Source: JAWOJF01 sp046481785
GTDB lineage: Bacteria > Bacteroidota > Ignavibacteria > Ignavibacteriales > Ignavibacteriaceae
NCBI GenBank assembly: GCA_046481785.1
Contig: JAWOJF010000277.1
Coordinates: forward strand, 1-40,515
Reading direction: 5' to 3'
DNA length: 40,515 bases
How positions within the stretch are numbered: the stretch's first letter is position 1; the number at the start of each line of letters is the position of its first letter. The translations under genes were made by a program, and so were the position numbers. Below the pieces are notes generated by a model that saw nothing but the letters and a program-made list of their open reading frames with translations, did no database searches and was not told where the DNA came from. Positions 18,055 through 25,918 of this stretch are shown one piece after another.

Positions 18055-21000
18055 TATAATATTATTTAATCCTTTTATTGGAACTGGCAGATATTCAGAA
18101 CCATCAAGCATTTTTACACTCATTTCGTTTAAAGCTTTATCGAGAAGGTAAATTTTAAGTAGAAATTGGGTTTCTTCATTATCAGGCGGAAGAAAGCCTT
18201 CACCGGTAGTGTTTCGAAAATAAGATTTTAAAAACGAATTACTCATGTACAGCCACCACTGCTCAGCAAAAGGTTCCAATAAAGACATTTCCTCCGGTCT
18301 GGTAGTTTTACTTTTTATTAAAGCAACGTAAGCAGCAAAATGGAAAGACCATACCATTGAGGCAGCATCTCTTAAGGCAGATCTCTTTAACTTTCTTTCA
18401 CTATATGGTGATGACTCAGAACCTTCAAAATTTATTACTAGAAAATCCTTACCTGTAAACAATACATTTTTAAGATTAAAATCGCCATGAACTCTTATTT
18501 TTTTTGTAACTATTTTATTTTTGAGAAGATCTGCTGCATAATTTAATATTTTTTCTTCCGCCGATATAACTTCATGAGCTTCATCCTTTATATCTTCCAC
18601 CAGATTCTGAATATTTTTTTCCAGCATACGCATGGCATGTTTAGTAGCACTTCTTAAAGACTGATAAATGGATCTTTGATATAACATTGAAAAATCTTCA
18701 GTTTCAAACCCGGGTTCATTTGAAAGAGAATTTAATGCAATATGCATTTCAGCAGTTCTTTTACCAAGAAGAGTTGTCATTTCAAGATAATTTCTTCCTA
18801 TCAGGTCATATATTAATGACGAGTTTTCATCAAGGACAGGGGCAGAAAATAAATCTTTAGCCAATAGGTATTCTTTTATTCTTTCATTACCAAGCGAACT
18901 TACATTATCAAAATATTTATTTGCTGCATCCAGCATATAATCCCACATATCTTCCTGGCTTTGAACATAATCAGTAAAAATTCCTACAGATATTAAAGGA
19001 GCGTTCTCTCTTTTATAAGAAATTGTACCGGCATAAGGAAGAATATTGTTAAACGAAGTTTTTTCACTTAAGTTTTTCAAAACTTCAACACCAGGATTAA
19101 TTGCTTCCTGTATTTTTCTATAGAGGGTAAGATTTATTTCATCGAAATAAGTAAGGCGTATATTAATTCTGCCAGCTTTTATCAGGTTTGAGACCCCACC
19201 TCCATTGTTACTTACAATTTCTTTAATCCTTTTATTAAATGATGCAGACAATTCACCGTATTTCCCTTTAATAGTTTTTTTTGACGATACTGCCTTTAAT
19301 AAATTTTTTCTGAAATCATCATCATATACAGCTTCAGCAAGCACCCTTTGTTCTTCGCGGAAATTTATTTTTGCTATTACGGCCACCGGATTTTCAATTT
19401 GAATTCTTTTAGCCTCTTCACCTTCAGCCAAATACGCAGGGATCAGAAATAATTCCGGCTGCTGATCAAGATAATTAACCTTTACCAGGAATAGAGATTC
19501 ATACCGTTTAGCATCTGGCAGAAGTATTTCATCAATAACTTTAAGATCATTTATTTTGGCATCGCCGCTGCTCCATCCATGAGAATAAACGTATTCGGGA
19601 AATATTGAGTTTTCAAAAACATCAATTTCTCCTTCATCCATAAACCTTTTGAAGGTGCTTCTCATTTCCACTTCAGGAAGTACCCTTTGCTCACCCGATG
19701 GTAATTTATCGGCCTGTTTAAGCAGAACAAACCAATAATAATCATAAGGATTAAGAGTAAGCATATAAAAGTTTTCCTTTATTGAAGGAAATTTATTCCT
19801 GCTGAATATTTCCATCGGTATGTAACCTGCATACCTGGAGAGGTCAAGCTCCACCACCTGAGAAAACCGGGACAGGTTTGCTACAACCAGAATAATTTCC
19901 TCTTCATACTGTCTAAAGAATGAGATCACCTTTGGGTTTGAGGGGGATAAAAACTCAATATTTCCTCTACCAAATGCCTTATAATTTTTTCTTACTGCAA
20001 TTGCCCGCTTCATCCACCAAAGCAATGAGGAAGAGCTTCTCTGCTGAACTTCCACGTTAATTGATTCATAATGATATTCGGGATCTATAATTACCGGCAA
20101 AAAAAGCCTTTGAGGGTTGGATTCAGAAAAACCTGCATTCCTGTCCGAACTCCACTGCATTGGAGTTCTCACACCATTGCGGTCACCCAGATAATAATTA
20201 TCCCCCATTCCAATTTCATCACCGTAATAAATAACAGGAGTTCCGGGAAAGGAAAAAAGAAGAATATTCAGCAGCTCAATTTTCCTCCGGTTATTTTCAA
20301 CAAGTGGTGCAAGCCTTCTCCTTATACCCAGATTAATTCTTGCACGAGTTTCTTTTGCATAAAACCTGTACATATAATCACGTTCTTCATCTGTCACCAT
20401 TTCAAGAGTAAGTTCATCATGATTGCGGAGGAACATTGCCCACTGGCAGTTATCGGGAATTGGCGGAGTTTGTTCAAGTATATCAATTATGGGAAAGCGG
20501 TCTTCCATCTGGATAGACATAAACAGCCTTGGCATTAAAGGAAAATGAAAAGCCATATGGCATTCATCGCCGTCTCCAAAATATGCTACAGCATCTTCGG
20601 GCCACTGATTGGCTTCTGCCAGAAGCATTTTATTTTTAAACTTACCAGTTATATGTGAATTTATTTTTTTCAGGAACTGATGAGTCTCAGGGAGATTTTC
20701 GCAGTTAGTACCTTCACGTTCATATAAATAAGGAACTGCATCAAGCCGGAGGCCGTCTACACCTGCTTCAAGCCAGAAATCCATTATTTTTATTAATTGT
20801 TTGTGTACTACCGGGTTTTCAAAATTCAAATCAGGCTGATGTGAATAAAAGCGGTGCCAGTAATAAGCTTTAGCCACACGATCCCAGCTCCAGTTTGAAG
20901 GTTCAAAATCCTGGAAAATAATTCTTGCATCTTTATATTTTTCAGGCGTATTGCTCCAGACATAAAAATCTCTGTCAGGATTTCCGGGTTCACTGTTTCT

Positions 21001-21369
21001 TGCACGTATAAACCAGGGATGCTGATCTGATGTATGATTAAGAACCAGTTCTGTAATTACTCTAATACCACGGCGATGGGCTTCTTTCAGAAAATCTTTA
21101 ACATCATCTATTGTACCGTAATCAGGATGAACATTGTAATAATCTGCTATGTCATATCCATCATCTCTTAAAGGAGATGGATAAAAGGGCTGAAGCCAGA
21201 TAATGTTTACACCCAGGTTTTCTATGTAGTCAAGTTTTTGAAGAAGGCCCCTGAAATCTCCAATGCCGTCACCATCGCTGTCTCTAAATGCTTTTACGTG
21301 AACCTGGTAAATTACTCCGTCTTTATACCATAGCGGATTATTTTCAATTTTTAGTTTGTTCAAAGTCAT
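18043..21369 (-). CDS. treS: Trehalose synthase fused to maltokinase-like domain
   Basis: 1108 residues, the usual size of TreS-Pep2 fusions. Residues 1 to about 560 are a GH13 trehalose synthase (reversible maltose to trehalose). Seen: WYKDGVIYQVHVKAF, DGDGIGDFRGL, nucleophile Asp210 in DGLRLDAVPYLYE, acid-base Glu252 in LLAEANQWPE and Asp318 in FLRNHDELTLEM. Residues about 640-1108 resemble maltokinase, which phosphorylates maltose to maltose-1-phosphate for GlgE. It has the catalytic loop HGDFNLKN (Asp963) and SALRDAASMVWSFHFAA. The second motif reads INFEGSE where maltokinases have DFEGEP, so the expected metal-binding Asp is Asn980. The synthase half looks intact; activity of the kinase half is uncertain. 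No GlgE gene is in the window. AAGG directly abuts the ATG, which is unusually close. Monocistronic as far as visible. Confidence 0.95.
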   Translation of the reverse strand: MTLNKLKIENNPLWYKDGVIYQVHVKAFRDSDGDGIGDFRGLLQKLDYIENLGVNIIWLQPFYPSPLRDDGYDIADYYNVHPDYGTIDDVKDFLKEAHRRGIRVITELVLNHTSDQHPWFIRARNSEPGNPDRDFYVWSNTPEKYKDARIIFQDFEPSNWSWDRVAKAYYWHRFYSHQPDLNFENPVVHKQLIKIMDFWLEAGVDGLRLDAVPYLYEREGTNCENLPETHQFLKKINSHITGKFKNKMLLAEANQWPEDAVAYFGDGDECHMAFHFPLMPRLFMSIQMEDRFPIIDILEQTPPIPDNCQWAMFLRNHDELTLEMVTDEERDYMYRFYAKETRARINLGIRRRLAPLVENNRRKIELLNILLFSFPGTPVIYYGDEIGMGDNYYLGDRNGVRTPMQWSSDRNAGFSESNPQRLFLPVIIDPEYHYESINVEVQQRSSSSLLWWMKRAIAVRKNYKAFGRGNIEFLSPSNPKVISFFRQYEEEIILVVANLSRFSQVVELDLSRYAGYIPMEIFSRNKFPSIKENFYMLTLNPYDYYWFVLLKQADKLPSGEQRVLPEVEMRSTFKRFMDEGEIDVFENSIFPEYVYSHGWSSGDAKINDLKVIDEILLPDAKRYESLFLVKVNYLDQQPELFLIPAYLAEGEEAKRIQIENPVAVIAKINFREEQRVLAEAVYDDDFRKNLLKAVSSKKTIKGKYGELSASFNKRIKEIVSNNGGGVSNLIKAGRINIRLTYFDEINLTLYRKIQEAINPGVEVLKNLSEKTSFNNILPYAGTISYKRENAPLISVGIFTDYVQSQEDMWDYMLDAANKYFDNVSSLGNERIKEYLLAKDLFSAPVLDENSSLIYDLIGRNYLEMTTLLGKRTAEMHIALNSLSNEPGFETEDFSMLYQRSIYQSLRSATKHAMRMLEKNIQNLVEDIKDEAHEVISAEEKILNYAADLLKNKIVTKKIRVHGDFNLKNVLFTGKDFLVINFEGSESSPYSERKLKRSALRDAASMVWSFHFAAYVALIKSKTTRPEEMSLLEPFAEQWWLYMSNSFLKSYFRNTTGEGFLPPDNEETQFLLKIYLLDKALNEMSVKMLDGSEYLPVPIKGLNNIIKHI

Positions 21370-21608
21370 CCTTTTTTCTCTATTTTATTTTCTGAACTTA
21401 AGAATATTATAAAAATAATAAGATATATTCTAATACATTCTTTTCTAATGAGAAAGCACACACTATTTTGTTAAAATGCATAAGATTAATGTTTATTAAC
21501 AAGAATTATTTTGAAGAAATTTGCGGTGGTAATGGCAAGGAATGTTATTTAAAAAGCATTGTTAAATTCCTGTAGAATATATATTGTTAATTGATTATAT
21601 TCTTCCCT

Positions 21609-22679
21609 TTATGATGAATATGGGTAGTTTTTTATTTTTTCATATGTAAAAACATAATTAACCAAAGTTGGAACTAAACCTATTAAATCAGGATAAATAG
21701 TATTCAAGCCGTAAAGCATAGATACGGCATCATATCCCAACAACTGTAAATAAGCAGTAAAAAATGCACTGAGGTTTCCTTCATGACTGTAAATGAAAAC
21801 TTTTTTGTCTGATGGAATAGTCTGCAGATACAGGCTGCTCCTAAAATCCGAATTTGGAGGAGCGCTATAATGAATTGCCCCCCTTAAATGGCCCATAATC
21901 AGAGTTTGATCGAGACGATAAATATAAGAGCTATATATACCGCAGCATACGAGATAATAATCTAAGTTTTTTGCCGCTACAAAATATTCTTCTTTTTGAA
22001 TTGAAGGATCCTGGTTAGAATAAGTTTTTTTCTCTTCGGGAAAATACTTATTAAGCAATACGGTAATTCTTTCGTTTATCTTTTCTTTAGTTGACATTTG
22101 GGGGTTACTGAATTCAAGCATGGGGAAGGGGTTGAATTTGCCTTTTGGAAATTCTTCAATACTTAATTCAGCTTGGTTTGTTTCAGACTGAAGCACTTCG
22201 ATCCAATCCTCTGAAAAGTCTTCATGCCATGCTGCCATACCGTAATTCATAGAAAAAACATTTTTCATACCATACAGCCTGAGAAGAGCTGCATAATATG
22301 CAGACGACTGTCCATTTTTACTTATTAAAATTATTTTAGAAAAATTTCCCAATGCCTGAGTTTCAAGAAAAGCAAGTAAATTGTTATGCTGTACGTTGAC
22401 AGCAGTTTCAATATGGCCGAAGGAATACTCTCCGGGTAATCTTAGATCAATAAGCAGGTATGAATACATATTTGAATAGACTTCCTCTGCTTCTACAACA
22501 GCAGGACAGTCAGCAGAATTTATAAAATCTCCATTTCTTTCAAGATAATTAATAATTTCTTCACTGGTATTATTTTCCTGTGGAGCAACTACTATATCCT
22601 TTTCATCGTTCTTAAGGCAGGCGCTAAAACCTATTAATACTAAAGAAACTATAACGATATTCACCTTCCTAGAATACAT
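21609..22679 (-). CDS. Lipoprotein with two rhodanese-like domains lacking the catalytic Cys
   Basis: 356 residues from the ATG at 22679, preferred over the ATG at 22688 because AGGAG ends directly against the latter but lies 9 bases before the former. The N-terminal hydrophobic stretch ends in GFSAC, a plausible lipobox (Cys21). Domain 1 (about 62-157) shows the rhodanese pattern: DLRLPGEYSFGHI, then ILISKNGQSSA, then YGMKNVFSMNYGMAAW. Domain 2 (about 235-330) shows GHLRGAIHYS, then VFIYSHEGNLSA, then LGYDAVSMLYGL. In both active-site loops the sulfur-carrying Cys is Ser (residues 120 and 298). Sulfurtransferase activity is therefore unlikely; binding or a structural role is inferred. It overlaps the DUF4249 gene by 11 bases, so it is the third gene of the TonB-receptor operon. 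Confidence 0.8.
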   Translation of the reverse strand: MYSRKVNIVIVSLVLIGFSACLKNDEKDIVVAPQENNTSEEIINYLERNGDFINSADCPAVVEAEEVYSNMYSYLLIDLRLPGEYSFGHIETAVNVQHNNLLAFLETQALGNFSKIILISKNGQSSAYYAALLRLYGMKNVFSMNYGMAAWHEDFSEDWIEVLQSETNQAELSIEEFPKGKFNPFPMLEFSNPQMSTKEKINERITVLLNKYFPEEKKTYSNQDPSIQKEEYFVAAKNLDYYLVCCGIYSSYIYRLDQTLIMGHLRGAIHYSAPPNSDFRSSLYLQTIPSDKKVFIYSHEGNLSAFFTAYLQLLGYDAVSMLYGLNTIYPDLIGLVPTLVNYVFTYEKIKNYPYSS

Positions 22680-23466
22680 AGGTTGCATCTCCTTTTGCTA
22701 TTCCGATAAACAATCCGATTACATTTTCACCTATAATATTCCATACAACCCCGCTGCCTGCTGAAACTATACTATTCCCTGAAGGATCGTCCTGTACTTT
22801 AGTACTAAAGTAATCAGAAAACTGACTATCAAAAGAAAATATTTGAATATATCTTTTCCCATTGTATTCAGCGGATAAATATTTATTATCAATTGTCTTA
22901 GTTCTTGTAGAAACAGTTTGAGATAAATTTTTAGGAGATTTATCTATAGAATAGAAATCATTAGCTTTCACGGAGGTCCCGGCAATAAGCCATATTGCGC
23001 CATATGCTTCACCTGATTCCGGTTCTAAAAATGCCTCAAGAAAACCTGCATTATTATATCTTGTTGAAATAATACCCGGATTGTTTGGCACTTTGGTTTT
23101 GGCATAAACAGGCTGATCATTTATTGTTGCGAAAAGTTCATAGGTATCTCCTGCCTTTACCAATAAATCATTATGTAACGGCAGATATATCCCGTCATAT
23201 TTATAATGAAGCGGGACTATTTTAATGCCATTTATTTTAAGGTAAACATATGCATTTTTTATTTCAGCAGTTTTTATATCATAAGGTAAGCCGACGGGAA
23301 GTGCGTGTGTAATTCTAACACCTCTGAAATTATTGGCTGCCATTACCTCAGCCTCAACTACAATGGTCTGGACTTCCGGCGAATCAACTTCCACAATTTC
23401 AGTTGTTTCACACGAGAAAGAAAGTAAGCCGATCAAAAACAATAGGATGATATTTATATTCTTCAT
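22669..23466 (-). CDS. DUF4249-like lipoprotein partner of TonB receptor
   Basis: 265 residues from the ATG at 23466. That start gives a clean lipoprotein signal (MKNIN, hydrophobic run, then SFSC with Cys19) and leaves a 7-base gap after the receptor; the longer reading from 23496 would hide the signal inside. The sequence fits the DUF4249 pattern: TIVVEAEV near the N-terminus, strands IKNAYVYLKING and GDTYELFATI, then VPNNPGI. DUF4249 lipoproteins regularly follow carboxypeptidase-regulatory-like TonB receptors in Bacteroidota and are thought to sit at the cell surface; the ligand is unknown. Likely second gene of a three-gene operon. Confidence 0.75.
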   Translation of the reverse strand: MKNINIILLFLIGLLSFSCETTEIVEVDSPEVQTIVVEAEVMAANNFRGVRITHALPVGLPYDIKTAEIKNAYVYLKINGIKIVPLHYKYDGIYLPLHNDLLVKAGDTYELFATINDQPVYAKTKVPNNPGIISTRYNNAGFLEAFLEPESGEAYGAIWLIAGTSVKANDFYSIDKSPKNLSQTVSTRTKTIDNKYLSAEYNGKRYIQIFSFDSQFSDYFSTKVQDDPSGNSIVSAGSGVVWNIIGENVIGLFIGIAKGDATYVF

Positions 23467-23473
23467 TACTGTT

Positions 23474-25798
23474 CTAAAATTTATAATTAAAGCCAATAGT
23501 TGGAATAAACGGGAAAAGTGAGATCCTTTTTAGTTTTAAAATTGTTTCATTAGTATCTGAATCTTTTTCACTGGTTAAGTATTGGGCAAAAGGATTATTC
23601 CTGTTATATACGTTATAAAAATTCAGATAAAGCTCAAATTGTTTATCAAAAAACAAAGTTTTATATGTAAAGCTTATATCTAACTTATGATACTCGGGCA
23701 AAAAGGCCTTATTTAAACCGTCAAAAGAATAGTTTATTTTATCTTCACCAAACCCAATGTTGGAGAACAAAAACTGGCCGGGAGGTAAATTATACCTTGC
23801 ACCGGTTGTATAAACCCATGTAGCGCCGGCACTAAAAGAAGATGAAAAATCATATGCCACAACCACTGAAAAATCATGCAGTCTGTCATATTTAGGATAA
23901 AAAAACATTCCGTTGTTCAGTTCTTTGAACTTCCTCCTGGTCCAGGAGATAGTATAACCAATCCAACCGGTTAAGTTCCCGCTTCTTTTATTAAGGAAAA
24001 GTTCAATACCGTATGACTCGCCAATTCCTGAAGTAAATTGTTGTTCAATATTATTTTCAAAAATGTCATAATCCAGTACTTGCTTAAACTCATAAAGATT
24101 TGTCATCTTTTTATAATAACCTTCAATAGTAAAAATATACTGAAGGTCATTCGTATTAGCATCTAAACCTAAAACATATTGGACAGACCTTCCGGGCTTA
24201 ATATCAGATGTTGAGGGAAACCAGATATCAGCCGGGAGAGTTATATCATTTCTGGAGATAAGGTGAAGGTACTGATTTGCAATACTAAAAGCTGCTTTTA
24301 ATGAAAAATTACCTGTTAATGCAAGCGAGGCAGACAAACGAGGCTCGAATTCAAAATATTTGTCACTTGCAAGATAATATAACCGCCCGCCTATATTTGT
24401 TTTTAAATTGGATGACCACTCGGATTCATTTTGAAAAAATGTTGCGGCTTCAAATGAAGTGAACTGGCTTCCAAGGTTTGGATCTATGGTAAGCATAGAG
24501 TCATAAACATTGCTATATAGAATATCATAATTATGTACAAAAAGCTCCAGTCCTGTTTTAAGAATATGGTCTCTGTGCCAAAAAAGCTCAACATCCTGTT
24601 TCACATTAAGATCTACAAGGTTAGAAACAGCACTATACCTTACATCAGAAATGGCCTGGGGATTTTTATTGATGAAAGATTGTGAAGAATAATCAATATA
24701 ACTTATTGTTGTATTAAAGAATAGTTGTTTAGAATTTATATGCAGCCAGTTTAAACTTAAAACCACATTATCCCATTGGACATCATAATCAATATCGCTT
24801 GAAGCCGGAGGATTATACAGTTTATCTTTATTGAATAAAAAAGCAAAGGAAATTTTATTCCTGTCTGAGTATTCATAAGTAACTTTGGAATTTAAATCGT
24901 AAAAATTATACCTGGGTGCATGGCCATTCTTATCAATTTGACGCTGCAGGGCATCATAATACATCCCCCTTGCAGAAATCATATAAGTAGCTTTGGGACT
25001 AATTGGTCCCTCCAGTGTAAGATATGAGTTTATCAGCCCAAGGCCAATTATCCCCTTTTCTTTTTCTTTTGTTCCGGAACGCAGTTTAATATCAAGTACA
25101 CTTGAAAGCCTGCCTCCGTATTGTGCAGGAAATCCTCCTTTAATTAACTTTATATCTCTTATTGCATTTGAATTGAAAGTACTGGCTATATTTCCAAGAT
25201 GAGAAGGGTTATATAGAATTACTCCATCCACAAGAGTTAATGTCTGGTCGGGAGAACCACCCCTGATATAAAGGCCACTGGATAATTCATTTGCAGTTTT
25301 AACACCGGGCAGGGTTTGTAATAATCTAAACAGATCAACCTCGCCAGTTAATGAAGGCAGCTTTGTTAAAAGTTCCGGGGTCACATCTATTGTACTTACA
25401 TTAACATTTTCTCTCTGTTCTGTCACTATTACTTCATCCAGCCTGATATCCTCAGAATACATTTCAACATTCAGAGCAATGTTTTCATCATCCTGTGTTA
25501 TTTGTACTTCCCTTATTACCGGCTTATAACCTATATACCGGATTATAAGATAATATCTGCCTGCAGAGAGCCGGGGAATTACGTAATACCCGTAATTATT
25601 TGTGGCACCTCCGGCATATGGAGCATTCATAGCGTCTATTGTATCTTTATATACCAGGATGTTTGTTCCTATTAAAGGCTCACCTGTTACACGGTCTTTA
25701 ATGAAACCGGAAATATTAGAAGATTCGTTCTGTGGAAGGATATCAGTTATAAAAAAAAGCCCGCTAATAATTCCACATAATAAAAGTTTTTTTATCAA
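23474..25798 (-). CDS. TonB-dependent outer-membrane receptor with carboxypeptidase-regulatory-like domain
   Basis: 774 residues. A signal peptide (MIKKLLLCGIISGLFFI, cleavage near residue 22) is followed by a carboxypeptidase-D regulatory-like beta sandwich (about 29-115: GFIKDRVTGEPLIGTNI, YYVIPRLSAGRYYL). Next comes the plug (about 120-240: DEVIVTEQ, LQTLPGVKT, LYIRGGSPDQTLTLVDGV, GGFPAQYGGRLSSVLDI). The rest is the beta barrel, ending in a terminal Phe (TIGFNYKF), as expected for outer-membrane insertion. There is no SusD partner; the neighbours are DUF4249 and rhodanese-like lipoproteins, so this is not a standard polysaccharide-utilisation pair. The start is TTG at 25798: an in-frame stop lies shortly upstream and no ATG would keep the signal peptide. 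Substrate unknown. Confidence 0.93.
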   Translation of the reverse strand: MIKKLLLCGIISGLFFITDILPQNESSNISGFIKDRVTGEPLIGTNILVYKDTIDAMNAPYAGGATNNYGYYVIPRLSAGRYYLIIRYIGYKPVIREVQITQDDENIALNVEMYSEDIRLDEVIVTEQRENVNVSTIDVTPELLTKLPSLTGEVDLFRLLQTLPGVKTANELSSGLYIRGGSPDQTLTLVDGVILYNPSHLGNIASTFNSNAIRDIKLIKGGFPAQYGGRLSSVLDIKLRSGTKEKEKGIIGLGLINSYLTLEGPISPKATYMISARGMYYDALQRQIDKNGHAPRYNFYDLNSKVTYEYSDRNKISFAFLFNKDKLYNPPASSDIDYDVQWDNVVLSLNWLHINSKQLFFNTTISYIDYSSQSFINKNPQAISDVRYSAVSNLVDLNVKQDVELFWHRDHILKTGLELFVHNYDILYSNVYDSMLTIDPNLGSQFTSFEAATFFQNESEWSSNLKTNIGGRLYYLASDKYFEFEPRLSASLALTGNFSLKAAFSIANQYLHLISRNDITLPADIWFPSTSDIKPGRSVQYVLGLDANTNDLQYIFTIEGYYKKMTNLYEFKQVLDYDIFENNIEQQFTSGIGESYGIELFLNKRSGNLTGWIGYTISWTRRKFKELNNGMFFYPKYDRLHDFSVVVAYDFSSSFSAGATWVYTTGARYNLPPGQFLFSNIGFGEDKINYSFDGLNKAFLPEYHKLDISFTYKTLFFDKQFELYLNFYNVYNRNNPFAQYLTSEKDSDTNETILKLKRISLFPFIPTIGFNYKF

Positions 25799-25918
25799 AC
25801 GATTTTATAGAATTGTGAAAAATGTTGACTGTAGATTAAAGAATTCGCAAATCACAAGCAATAGAATTTTAACGTTTAGCGAAAAATTGAGTAGCGCCTG
25901 AATATGATAGGGATAGGG

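Noticed and set aside
20071..20538. 155-codon plus-strand frame
   Set aside because: Antisense to the catalytic part of TreS; the protein composition is random-looking and there is no ribosome site.
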